From: Salinicola aestuarinus
GTDB taxonomy: Bacteria; Pseudomonadota; Gammaproteobacteria; Pseudomonadales; Halomonadaceae
NCBI RefSeq assembly: GCF_003206645.1
Contig: NZ_PZJP01000001.1
Coordinates: 379,940-443,939, forward strand
Direction: 5' to 3'
DNA: 64,000 nt
Part shown: positions 43,504 to 52,227 of the stretch, one piece after another
How the letters are laid out: every line of letters starts with the position of its first letter
How positions within the stretch are numbered: position 1 is the stretch's first letter
Position numbers and translations under genes: made by a program
The notes under the pieces: generated by a model
What the model saw: only the letters and a program-made list of their open reading frames with translations
What the model was told of the DNA's origin: nothing
Databases searched by the model: none

Positions 43504-45150
43504 CTACCCCACCCGCACCACTCTCCCCACGAACTCAAGCGCCCTTGGCCGGTGCGACACCAGCAGCGTGGTCTTGCCCTGCATCAGGTTGCCAAGCGCC
43601 TCGAGTACGCGGGCTTCACTGTCGGCGTCGAGCCCTTCGGTGGGTTCGTCGAGCAGCAGGATGCGGGCGTCTCTGAGGAACGCGCGGGCGATGGCGACGC
43701 GGCGCGCTTGACCGCCGGAGAGCCGGGTGCCGACTTCGCCGACCAGCGTCTCCAGCCCCTCGGGGAAGTGAGCGATCTCCTCTTCCAGTCCGGCAAGTCG
43801 GAGCGCCTCATTGAGCTCGTCATCGCTGGCGTCGGGTTTGGCGAGCAGGAGGTTGCCGCGGATCGATGCGTTGAACAGATGTGTGCGCTGGGCGACAACG
43901 GAGATCGTCTGTCGCAGCGTGGCATCGTCGATGTCGCGCACCGACACCCCGCCGATGGCAATCTCGCCCGCCTGGAATTCCCGAAAGCGCTGAATCAACG
44001 CGAGGATGGTGCTCTTGCCGGCGCCGCTCTCGCCGACGAGGCCCACCGCTTCGCCCGCCTCAAGTGTCAGTGAAAAGCCCGCCAGCGCCCAGTCGGCATC
44101 GTCGCGGTAGCGCATGCTGACGTCGTCGAAGGTGATGTCGAACCGCGCCGGCGTCCTGGCGGCAGCCGGGTCGGGGGCGGTCACGGCGGGCTTGGCATCG
44201 GCGATCTCGACCAGGCGCCGTGCGGCAGCCGCCGTCTCGCCGAAGGCGGCAAAGGCGGTTGGCAGCGCGGCGACGGCCTCGAAGCTTGCGAGAACCCCGA
44301 GCGCGAGCATCGCGAGCTGCGGCCCGGGCACGTCACCAGCAGCGACGCAGGGAATCACCAGGATCAGCGTACCCCAGAGGGCGAGGTTGGCGGTGAGCCC
44401 GGAGAGCGCGCGACCGATGGCGCCGACCCACATTTGCCGGCGCTGGTAGCGAATCAAGCGCTCGGCGAGCCCGGCAACGCGCTCGCGCTGGCGCGTCACG
44501 GCGCCGAGCACGGCGAGTTCCCCCAGGCCGCGCACGGTGTCGGTGGCGGCGCCGTCGAGTGCGGCGCGCGTCTCGGTCAGCCCGCGCCCGGCGGCGTCAC
44601 CCAGCTTCAGCGCGAGTAGCGGCAGCACGGCCCCAGCGAGCACCAGCGCGGCAAGGTCGAGCAGGGCGATGCGCGTGTCGAACAGCGCAAGCCCCGCCAC
44701 GATGACGATGCCGCAGAGCAGCGCGTTGGTGACCGGCGCGACGATGCGCAGGTAGAGATTGTCGAGGCTATCGATGTCGGCGCGGATCCGGCTCAGCAGG
44801 TCGCCGCCGCGCCAGGTGTCCATCGCCGCCGGCCCCAGCGGTTCCAAGCGCTCGTAAAACCACACCCGCAGCTCGGCGAGGCAGCGCAGCGTCGCCTCGT
44901 GGGTGACCAGCCGCTCGCCGTAGCGGGCGCCGGTGCGCAGAATCGCCAGGCCGCGGATAAGCGCCGCCGGGGCGAAGTAGGCGATCGTCTGCAGCCCCAG
45001 CCCGGCCAGCGCCATGGAGGCGATGAACCAGCCGGAGAGCGCGAGCAGCGCAACGTTGGCGAGAATCACCACCGAGCCGAGGGCGATGCCGCCGAGCATC
45101 CAGCGGCGATAGGGTGTGAACAGCTTGAGCAGTCGCAGCAGGCCGGTCAT
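43504..45150 (-). CDS. cydC: Thiol reductant ABC exporter subunit CydC
   Basis: 548 residues: six-helix ABC exporter membrane domain at the N-terminus and nucleotide-binding domain with Walker A GESGAGKST, signature LSGGQARR and Walker B ILLLDEPTEGLD. With CydD it exports glutathione/cysteine (and possibly heme) to the periplasm, which is needed for bd oxidase assembly. Its start overlaps the cydD stop by four bases. The protein is slightly shorter than E. coli CydC. Last gene of cydABDC. Confidence 0.94.
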   Translation of the reverse strand: MTGLLRLLKLFTPYRRWMLGGIALGSVVILANVALLALSGWFIASMALAGLGLQTIAYFAPAALIRGLAILRTGARYGERLVTHEATLRCLAELRVWFYERLEPLGPAAMDTWRGGDLLSRIRADIDSLDNLYLRIVAPVTNALLCGIVIVAGLALFDTRIALLDLAALVLAGAVLPLLALKLGDAAGRGLTETRAALDGAATDTVRGLGELAVLGAVTRQRERVAGLAERLIRYQRRQMWVGAIGRALSGLTANLALWGTLILVIPCVAAGDVPGPQLAMLALGVLASFEAVAALPTAFAAFGETAAAARRLVEIADAKPAVTAPDPAAARTPARFDITFDDVSMRYRDDADWALAGFSLTLEAGEAVGLVGESGAGKSTILALIQRFREFQAGEIAIGGVSVRDIDDATLRQTISVVAQRTHLFNASIRGNLLLAKPDASDDELNEALRLAGLEEEIAHFPEGLETLVGEVGTRLSGGQARRVAIARAFLRDARILLLDEPTEGLDADSEARVLEALGNLMQGKTTLLVSHRPRALEFVGRVVRVG

Positions 45151-46955
45151 GCGATCCCCCTGGCAGCGAGTTCGACGAAGCGGGCGAAGGCGCCGCCGGT
45201 GGCTTCCAGCGCCGCCGGTGTGCCCTGCTCGACCACGTGGCCGCGGTCGAGAAAGACGATGCGGTCGGCGGTGCGGGCAACGTCGATGTCGTGGGTGACG
45301 AGCAGCGTCGCGGCATTGATTGATGCGCTTTGCACGCCTGCCATCACGCGTCTGGCGGTGTCCCCATCCAGCGCGGCGGTGGGCTCGTCGAGAACGAGCA
45401 CTTCGGGCTGGCTGAGCAGCGTGCGCGCCAGCGCCAGGCGCTGGATCTGGCCGCCGGAGAGGCCGCTGCCGCCGTCGCCCACCCAGGTGTCGAGGCCGTT
45501 TTCCAGCGCCTCGACGAAGCCGTGGGCGTCGGCGCGTGACAGCACCGCTGCGATCTCATCCGGCGTCGCGTTCGGCGCGCCGAGGGTGAGGTTCTCGGCG
45601 ATCGTGCCGGCAAACAGCGTGGGCCGCTGCGGCAGGTAACCGAGCCGGGCGCGCCAGGCCTCGACATCGATCTCGCGAAGATCCACGCCGTCGAGCTCGA
45701 GTCGCCCCACGCTGGGGTCGAAAAAGCCGAGCAGCAGCTTGGCGAGCGTGGTCTTGCCCGCGCCGCTGGGGCCGACCAGCGCCACGCACTCGCCGCGGGC
45801 CAGCGTCAGATCGACCGCTTCGACGCCGTCGCTCTCGGCGTTGTCGACGTCATGCCGAAAGCCCACGCCGTCGAAGTGAATCGTCTGGATCGGGTCGCTG
45901 GGCAGCGACAGGGCTTTTTTTAGCTCGCCGCTACCCTCGCGCTGGTCGCTGTCTGGCTCGCCGCTGACCTCGCTCAAGATGGGCATCAGTTCGCCGACGG
46001 CGCCGATCGCCTGCATGCGGGCGTGGTAGTTGGCGCCCATGTCGCGCAGCGGGCGGTAGAACTCCGGCGCGAGCAGCAGCGCGAAGAGCCCGGGGAGAAA
46101 GTCGAGCTGGCCGTAGTAGAGCCGGAAGCCGACGTAGACCGCGACCATCGCGACACCCAGGGTGGCGAAGAATTCGAGCACCAGTGACGAGAGAAAGGCA
46201 ACGCGCAGCACCCGCATGGTGGCGCTGCGGTACTCATCGGCCATGCGGCCGACGGCTTCGGCCTCGCGGCGGCTGGCGCCGAACTGCTTGAGCGTGGTCA
46301 GCCCCTCGATGGCGTCGAAGAAGTGCGCGCCCATCAGCGAGAGCCGCCGCCACTGACGCTGGTTCAGCGCCTCGGCGCCGCGGCCGACGATCACCATGAA
46401 CAGCGGCAGGATCGGCGCGGTGACCAGCAGGATGAGCCCGGAGACCCAGTCCAGCGGCAGCACGGCGACGAGAATCGCCAGCGGAATCATTGTCGAAAGC
46501 AGCTTCTGCGGCAGGTAGGCGGCAACGTACTGCTCGATCCCCTCGACCGCCCCACCGAGCACGTTGGCGATCTCGCCGCTGCGCTGCCCTTCCATCCAGC
46601 GCGGGCCGAGCGCGGCCAGGCGGTTCATCACCTGATCACGCAGGGTGCGCTTGAGCCGGGCGGCGGCCTCGAACGCCAGCGCGTCGGAGGCAATCGACGC
46701 GAGCGCGCGCAGCGCAAAGACGCCCAGCAGCGGCCACAGCCACTGCCAGACCTCACTCAGACCGGCGCCGTCGATGATCGCGGCATCCAGCACGCGGGCC
46801 ACCAGCCAGCACTGCGCGATCAGCGCCAGCCCGCCGACCAGCCCCGAGCCGGTGGCGAGCATGAGCGTACTCTTCACCGCCCCGGCGCGGTCTTTTAGCC
46901 AGCGCTCGTGGCGTTTGGCCTCACCGCCATGGCTCGGCCTCTGCGATACGGCCAT
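45147..46955 (-). CDS. cydD: Thiol reductant ABC exporter subunit CydD
   Basis: 602 residues from the ATG at 46955, which has GGAGG five bases upstream; the frame extends 17 codons further without support. N-terminal ABC membrane domain, then Walker A GPSGAGKTT, signature LSGGQIQR and Walker B VLVLDEPTAALD, with switch His in VTHDID. Forms the heterodimeric exporter with CydC. The genes are in the order cydA-cydB-cydD-cydC, so oxidase and its assembly exporter are made together. Confidence 0.94.
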   Translation of the reverse strand: MAVSQRPSHGGEAKRHERWLKDRAGAVKSTLMLATGSGLVGGLALIAQCWLVARVLDAAIIDGAGLSEVWQWLWPLLGVFALRALASIASDALAFEAAARLKRTLRDQVMNRLAALGPRWMEGQRSGEIANVLGGAVEGIEQYVAAYLPQKLLSTMIPLAILVAVLPLDWVSGLILLVTAPILPLFMVIVGRGAEALNQRQWRRLSLMGAHFFDAIEGLTTLKQFGASRREAEAVGRMADEYRSATMRVLRVAFLSSLVLEFFATLGVAMVAVYVGFRLYYGQLDFLPGLFALLLAPEFYRPLRDMGANYHARMQAIGAVGELMPILSEVSGEPDSDQREGSGELKKALSLPSDPIQTIHFDGVGFRHDVDNAESDGVEAVDLTLARGECVALVGPSGAGKTTLAKLLLGFFDPSVGRLELDGVDLREIDVEAWRARLGYLPQRPTLFAGTIAENLTLGAPNATPDEIAAVLSRADAHGFVEALENGLDTWVGDGGSGLSGGQIQRLALARTLLSQPEVLVLDEPTAALDGDTARRVMAGVQSASINAATLLVTHDIDVARTADRIVFLDRGHVVEQGTPAALEATGGAFARFVELAARGIA

Positions 46956-47042
46956 TCCTACCTCCGAAGATAGCGGTGCCCTGAGACGCCGACCCGCCCC
47001 GCGCACGAGGGCAACGAAGCGGGCGGGAGGCGACGGGACAAC

Positions 47043-48089
47043 TCAGTGGGCGTGAGCGGCGAGCTTCGTCACCCGCGCCCGAAACACCCAGATTTGATAG
47101 GCGTTGTAGAGAATCATCACCGGGACGAAGCCGCCCATGGTCATGGTGAAGGTGACGATCGAGACCTGCGGGCTGGCGGCGTCGAAGATCGTCCAGGTGC
47201 CCGGCACTAGGTACGGAAACATGGTGGCGAGCATGCCAAAGCCCATGATCACGGCGGCAGAGTTGAACCAGAGGATGGCGGCGAGATCGCGATCATCGAG
47301 GGTCGCACGACGCATCCGGGCAATCGCGAAGACACTGACCACGAACAGCAGCCCCCAGACCCAGAAGTGCGCGCCGAACCACTTGTCAGCAGCCCAGGGA
47401 AAGATCAGCGCGCTCCAGACCGTAGTGATGCCCACGGCGGCGATGGCGAGATAGAAGATCGTCATGGTCCACCTGGCGGCATCGATGCGGATCGGTTCGC
47501 CCTTCTCGAAACGCGCGCGCACGAAGAGCACCCCGGCCAGCGTGACCGCCACCACCGAGGCAACACCCACCCAGACGCTGAATGGCGAGAGGAAGGTGAA
47601 GGCGCCGCCAACGTAGGTCGGCACGCGGCCCTCGACGTCGGTCTGCGGATAGCCCTGGAGCACGGCGCCGACGCAGACGCCGCCGAAAAAGGTGACGGTA
47701 AGGCTACCCAGGCCGAAGACGCCGTCGCTGAAGCGCTGCCAGAACGGCGAGGCGAGATGGCGGAACTCCAGCGAAATGGCGCGGGCGATGATCCCCCACA
47801 GCACGAAGGCGAGCGGCACCATCAGATAGCTGAAGGCGGAGCCGTAGACGAAGGGGAAGGTACCGAAAAGAATACCGCCAGCGACGATCAGCCAGGTCTC
47901 GTTGGCGTCCCAGGTGCCCGCCATGGCGGTCATGATGGCGCCGCGCTCGTCATGGTCGCGGACGAACAGCGAGAAGATACCGGCGCCGAGATCGGCGCCA
48001 TCCAGCGCAATGTAGATCAGTACGCTCACGCCCAGCGCGAGCCACCAGGCCAGCGCGAGCACCTGCTGAGAAAACGAGAGTATTTCCAT
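47043..48089 (-). CDS. cydB: Cytochrome bd-type quinol oxidase subunit II
   Basis: 348 residues with about eight transmembrane helices. Family blocks: YIALDGADLGAGI near the N-terminus, GTWDANETWLIVAGGILFGTFPFVYGSAFS, and LISLEFR-like sequence (ARAISLEFRHLASPFW). It pairs with CydA. AGGAATAG precedes the ATG. About 90 bp separate it from cydD. Confidence 0.94.
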   Translation of the reverse strand: MEILSFSQQVLALAWWLALGVSVLIYIALDGADLGAGIFSLFVRDHDERGAIMTAMAGTWDANETWLIVAGGILFGTFPFVYGSAFSYLMVPLAFVLWGIIARAISLEFRHLASPFWQRFSDGVFGLGSLTVTFFGGVCVGAVLQGYPQTDVEGRVPTYVGGAFTFLSPFSVWVGVASVVAVTLAGVLFVRARFEKGEPIRIDAARWTMTIFYLAIAAVGITTVWSALIFPWAADKWFGAHFWVWGLLFVVSVFAIARMRRATLDDRDLAAILWFNSAAVIMGFGMLATMFPYLVPGTWTIFDAASPQVSIVTFTMTMGGFVPVMILYNAYQIWVFRARVTKLAAHAH

Positions 48090-48115
48090 GGTCTATTCCT
48101 CGGTTCGAGCGGGGC

Positions 48116-49543
48116 TCAGGCCGGCTGCTGGGCGTCGGGGTGCATCGCGGGGGTGGCGCCGTCGTTGTCGTGCGGATCGAACGCGGCGATCGGCGTGTCG
48201 AGATCCGGCCCCTTGCGGCAGATCTTGGCCATGAAGTGCAGCGTGCCGAAGAACACCGCCGTCTCGAACACGGCAAAACCGACGAACCAGAAGATCGCCA
48301 GCGTCGGCGACATGTGACTGACACCGTCTTCGGTGCGCATCAGGCCGTAGACGACCCACGGCTGACGGGCGATTTCACGCGTCCACCAGCCGGTCCAGAC
48401 GGCGAGATAGGGCAGCACGCCGGCGGCCATCACCGCTTTCAGGAACCAGCGGTTGTCCGCGATGCGATCAATGGAGAGCTTGCCGCGCACGGCAAGCCAG
48501 CCCCCCCACAGGCCGAGCAGCAGCAGCACGCCGCCCACCGCCACCATGATGCGGAACGAGTAGAACGTCGGCGCCACCGGCGGCTGTTCATCGGCGGGAA
48601 AGTCATTGAGCCCCGGCACCGGTTCGGACCAGCTGTGGGTCTCGAGCAGGCTCAGCACGTGCGGAATCTGCACCGACCAGGCGTTGCCGTCACCGGCTTC
48701 GTTGGGCCAGCTCACCACGCTCCAGCTCGTGTTGGCCGAGCCATCGGCGTTGTAGGTGTCGTAATGCCCCTCCATTGCCGCCAGTGCCGCCGGCTGCGTC
48801 TCTGCGGTCACCTGGCCGAGCTCGTCGCCGACCCACAGCTGCAGCACGGCCACCACGATCAGCGCCAGAATCGACAGCTTGAGCGGACGCTGGAACAGCG
48901 CCACGTGACGACGCTTGAAGACGAACCACGCCGCCACTGCCGCGACGAAGGCGAGCGAGAGTTCGACGCAGGCGATCAGCATGTGCGGGAAGGCGCTCAT
49001 GAAATGCGGATTGAAGATCGCCTTCGACCAGTCGACCACCTGAAAGACCCCGTTTTTCAGCTCGACGCCGGCCGGCGACTGCATCCAGGAGTTGGCGTCC
49101 AGTATCCACATCGCCGATAGCGTCGAGGAGATCGCCACGTTGGCCGTGGCGAAGAGGTGCATGCGCCGGCCGATGCGGCCCCAGCCGAAGATCATCAGGC
49201 CGATGAAGCCGGCCTCGTACATGAAGGCGGTGATCGTCTCGTAGCCGAGGATCTGGCCGAAGAAGGGGCCGGCGGCCTGGGAGAAGGGGCCGTAGAGAAT
49301 GCCAAAGGCCATCTCCATGGTGACCCCGGTGGCGACGCCGGCGCCGAAGTTGACGATGAACAGTCGCTCGAAGAAGCGGCAGAGCCGATACCAGCCCTCG
49401 TCGTTGCTGCGGACCCAGCGCCACTCGGCGAAGAACAGCAGCATCGCCAGCCCGATGGTCAGCGGCGGATAGAGAATGTGAAACGTGGTGATCCAAGCGA
49501 AATCGATTCGCGAGATCAGCGTGGAAAGATCCGTGGCACTCAC
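48116..49543 (-). CDS. cydA: Cytochrome bd-type quinol oxidase subunit I (CioA-like, short Q-loop)
   Basis: 475 residues. The haem b595 ligand His is in TTFHILYPPLTIG, the conserved Glu/Met region is in GVTMEMAFGILYGPF and GYETITAFMYEAGF, and the REIARQPWVVYGLMRT segment is the GRQPW-type quinol-site motif. The Q-loop is short, as in cyanide-insensitive (CIO) oxidases. Reduces O2 to water from ubiquinol, with high oxygen affinity or tolerance to cyanide/NO. GTG start at 49543 preceded by AGGAGAGG. First gene of cydABDC; no obvious FNR/ANR box was found upstream. Confidence 0.94.
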   Translation of the reverse strand: MSATDLSTLISRIDFAWITTFHILYPPLTIGLAMLLFFAEWRWVRSNDEGWYRLCRFFERLFIVNFGAGVATGVTMEMAFGILYGPFSQAAGPFFGQILGYETITAFMYEAGFIGLMIFGWGRIGRRMHLFATANVAISSTLSAMWILDANSWMQSPAGVELKNGVFQVVDWSKAIFNPHFMSAFPHMLIACVELSLAFVAAVAAWFVFKRRHVALFQRPLKLSILALIVVAVLQLWVGDELGQVTAETQPAALAAMEGHYDTYNADGSANTSWSVVSWPNEAGDGNAWSVQIPHVLSLLETHSWSEPVPGLNDFPADEQPPVAPTFYSFRIMVAVGGVLLLLGLWGGWLAVRGKLSIDRIADNRWFLKAVMAAGVLPYLAVWTGWWTREIARQPWVVYGLMRTEDGVSHMSPTLAIFWFVGFAVFETAVFFGTLHFMAKICRKGPDLDTPIAAFDPHDNDGATPAMHPDAQQPA

Positions 49544-49958
49544 TGCGCCTCTCCTGTCTGACGGTAGACCGCCGTGGTCGTCGCGGGTGCGAGTGACTGA
49601 CCGCTCGGTGACACCGCTTCCGGAAGGCGTGAACCGACCAAAGACTCGGAAACGGTCATCGCACCCTGAGTGATAGAACTATATGACCAGAGCCATATGA
49701 TTAGGGCGGTAATGATTGACCCTAAGCGAACTTCAGGCAACGACAGATGGGCTTTTGGCCTGCGACATATCGTCAGCGCCAGGATGTCGCACCCGTCTCG
49801 ACGCCCGTGGCCGGACGATCGACTGGTACTCATGGCCCGGTGGCTTCTGCGACCATCGCCGCAGAACCTCCCCGTTACCGCCGGGATCGACTACCCTTGC
49901 CCTCCTTCGGAGGGTGCGACGCTCCGATGCCCATTCTCGATCATTCAGGACGGCCCTC
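49544..49958. other. Divergent promoter region between cydA and the MFS gene
   Basis: 415 bp without a gene. The part at 49660-49740 is AT-richer (TATATGACCAGAGCCATATG) and is the likely place for both promoters. I see no perfect FNR/ANR palindrome. Upstream in-frame extension of the MFS gene through here is Ser/Arg/Pro-rich and not conserved-looking. Confidence 0.5.
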
Positions 49959-51191
49959 TTGTCGACTTCTGCGCTGCCCCGTCGGGGCGTACTCACTCTC
50001 GTCGCGCTGCTGCTGGTCGCGCTCAACCTGCGCCCGGCGCTGACCAGCGTCTCCCCGGTCCTCGCAAGCCTTGCCGAGGCGCTGTCGCTCTCCCCCACCG
50101 CCCAGGGCGTGCTCACCACGCTGCCGGTGCTCTTTCTGGGGCTCGCCGCGCCACTGGCGCCACGACTGGTGCGACGGTTCGGACCGGAGCGGGCGGTGTT
50201 CGCGGCGATCGCTTTGCTCGCCGTCACCCTCGCCGTGCGCCCCTATCTCATCATCCCGGGGCTCGATCTGCCCGGGATCGCCAACCTGGGGCTTTTCGTC
50301 ACGACGGCGATTGCCGGCGGCTGTATCGGCGTCACCGGTGTCTTGCTGCCGGGCATCGTCAAACGCGACTTCCCCCACCGAGTCAGCGTGATGACCGGGC
50401 TCTACACGGTGGCGTTGAACCTCGGGGCGTCCGCGGCCGCGGGCACCACCGAGCCGCTGCGTCAGGTGTTCGCGGGTGTCGTCGACACGCCGTGGCAGCC
50501 GGCGCTGGCGTTCTGGCTGCTGCCGGCGGTGATCGCCGCGCTGTTCTGGCTGCCCCAGCTCAAGGGCACGGCGGCGGTCCGCGTCGCCGCCCGCCACGGG
50601 GCCCGGCTACGCGATGACCCATTGGCGTGGCAGGTATCGCTGTTCATGGGGCTGCAGTCGGCGCTGGCCTATTCGGTGTTCGGCTGGCTGCCGACGATCC
50701 TTCGCGACCGCGGCCTGGATGCGGTCACCGCGGGGCTGGCGCTGTCGGTGTCGATTCTTCTGCAGGTGAGCACGGCGATTCTGGCGCCCTGGATCGGCAG
50801 CCGGATGCGGGATCAGCGCACGGTGATCGTGGTGGTGGTGTCGATGACGCTGACCGGCCTGCTGGGCTGTCTCTTCGCGCCGATCTCCACGGTCTGGGTA
50901 TGGGCAGTGGTGCTGGGGCTGGGTCAGGGCGGCACTTTCAGCATGGCGCTGACGCTGCTGGCGCTGCGCGCGCCGGATGCTGTCACGGCCGCCAACCTCT
51001 CGGCCATGGCGCAGGGGATCGGCTATACGCTGGCCGCGCTGGGGCCGCTGCTGGTGGGGCTACTGCACGACTGGAGCGACGACTGGAACGCGGTCGGCGT
51101 TCTGCTCGCCGCCATTGCGCTCTGCGCCATCGGGGCGGGGCTGGGGGCAGGCCGAGACCGACAGGTCGCCTCCAGCCTGGGTGACGCCTGA
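49959..51191 (+). CDS. CynX/NimT-family MFS transporter
   Basis: About 410 residues with 12 predicted helices. The family beginning is recognisable: LLVALNLRPALTSVSPVL, then LLSLSPTAQGVLTTLPVLFLGLAAPLAPRLVRRFG, and GGCIGVTGVLLPGIVKRDFPHRVSVMTGLYTVALNLGA. CynX and NimT export or import small anions such as cyanate or 2-nitroimidazole-type compounds; the substrate here is unknown. No ATG exists near the conserved start, so TTG at 49959 (with AGGACGG upstream) is chosen; the longer ATG frame from 49716 adds 81 unlikely residues. Confidence 0.82.
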   Translation: MSTSALPRRGVLTLVALLLVALNLRPALTSVSPVLASLAEALSLSPTAQGVLTTLPVLFLGLAAPLAPRLVRRFGPERAVFAAIALLAVTLAVRPYLIIPGLDLPGIANLGLFVTTAIAGGCIGVTGVLLPGIVKRDFPHRVSVMTGLYTVALNLGASAAAGTTEPLRQVFAGVVDTPWQPALAFWLLPAVIAALFWLPQLKGTAAVRVAARHGARLRDDPLAWQVSLFMGLQSALAYSVFGWLPTILRDRGLDAVTAGLALSVSILLQVSTAILAPWIGSRMRDQRTVIVVVVSMTLTGLLGCLFAPISTVWVWAVVLGLGQGGTFSMALTLLALRAPDAVTAANLSAMAQGIGYTLAALGPLLVGLLHDWSDDWNAVGVLLAAIALCAIGAGLGAGRDRQVASSLGDA

Positions 51192-51237
51192 CACCCGACA
51201 CCATGACGAGCGGGAACCGCGGCGGCGCGGCCACCGC

Positions 51238-52227
51238 TTAGAAGGCGATGTCGACCACCAGGGTGTCACTGTAGGCGCCCGGTGGCGGCGTCGCCTGGTC
51301 CGTCAGGATCTCGGCACGGTAGATGAACCCCTGCGCCGTGATGCCGGTACCGGCGCCGGGATTGGTCTCCGCACTGGTCGAGGCGCGTCGCGCGCCGCCG
51401 CTGTTGCCCCAGCGCGTCGTGGATGCCGGGCCCTGAAATATTTCGTAGGCGAGATAGTCGCCGCCCGCCGCCATCCGCCGCTGACCGCCGGCGGCGTGCT
51501 GGCCGTTGTCGATGCCGACGCTGAAGCTCTGCCCCTTGGTGCAACGAACCAGCAGTGTCTGCGTCACCGGCTCGAACCCTGAAATCAGCGGTGCGCTGCC
51601 GAAGTCGACATCCGGTGCCTGAACGATGCAGTCCGGCGCGATCGTCAGCGTCAGATTGATCACGCTGGTCGCGTTTCCCGTTCGGGGGGCGCCGAGGCAG
51701 AGCCCGCCCAAGCCGATCTCGCGACAGACGCTCCAGCGCCAGACGATGGTCAGCGTGTCGGTGTAGGTCCCGGCGGAGAGATTGCCCGCGGCTGCCGGCA
51801 CGCGAAAGGTCATGGGGACGTTCACCCAACCGCTGCCGGTCTGCAGGAATCCGCTGTTGTAGTAGTTGAACGGCGCACCCGGCGTCAGGGCTGGCGCCTG
51901 CGGGTTGTCGCTCGGATAGGCGGCATAGGCGATGCTGTCGCCCGATGCGTGACGCAGGCGCAGGTCGTTGGCACTGCTCACCGTGGCGTTGATGAAGAAC
52001 CCGCCGGGGAGCACGGTCAGGGCCGTCGCCGGGCAGCTGATGCCGGCGTTGGGCACCGCCCGGGCACTCTGGGCGCTGACGCCGGCGGCGAGCGAGCTCT
52101 GGGTGCCGAAGCTGATGAGCTGACTGGGGGTGTCGAGCTGACAGGCGCTGCTCGGCCGAGGCAGGAAACCCAGCACCAGCGCCAGCAGCAGAAGCCCGGC
52201 CCGCCAGCTCAGCGGCGCGGTCGTCAT
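51238..52227 (-). CDS. Spore coat U domain protein, pilus tip adhesin-like (CsuE type)
   Basis: 329 residues: signal peptide (LLLLALVLGFLPRPSSA), then two consecutive spore coat U (SCPU) domains, the first ending in AGTYTDTLTIVWRW and the second in PGAYSDTLVVDIAF. A two-domain subunit at the end of an archaic chaperone-usher operon corresponds to CsuE, the tip adhesin of Acinetobacter Csu pili. ATG at 52227 with GGGAGAG upstream; its start overlaps the usher stop by four bases. The frame continues upstream only within the usher. Confidence 0.85.
   Translation of the reverse strand: MTTAPLSWRAGLLLLALVLGFLPRPSSACQLDTPSQLISFGTQSSLAAGVSAQSARAVPNAGISCPATALTVLPGGFFINATVSSANDLRLRHASGDSIAYAAYPSDNPQAPALTPGAPFNYYNSGFLQTGSGWVNVPMTFRVPAAAGNLSAGTYTDTLTIVWRWSVCREIGLGGLCLGAPRTGNATSVINLTLTIAPDCIVQAPDVDFGSAPLISGFEPVTQTLLVRCTKGQSFSVGIDNGQHAAGGQRRMAAGGDYLAYEIFQGPASTTRWGNSGGARRASTSAETNPGAGTGITAQGFIYRAEILTDQATPPPGAYSDTLVVDIAF

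Noticed and set aside
49544..49958. FNR/ANR box for the bd oxidase operon
   Set aside because: I could not find a TTGAT-N4-ATCAA-like site; only loose AT-rich matches.
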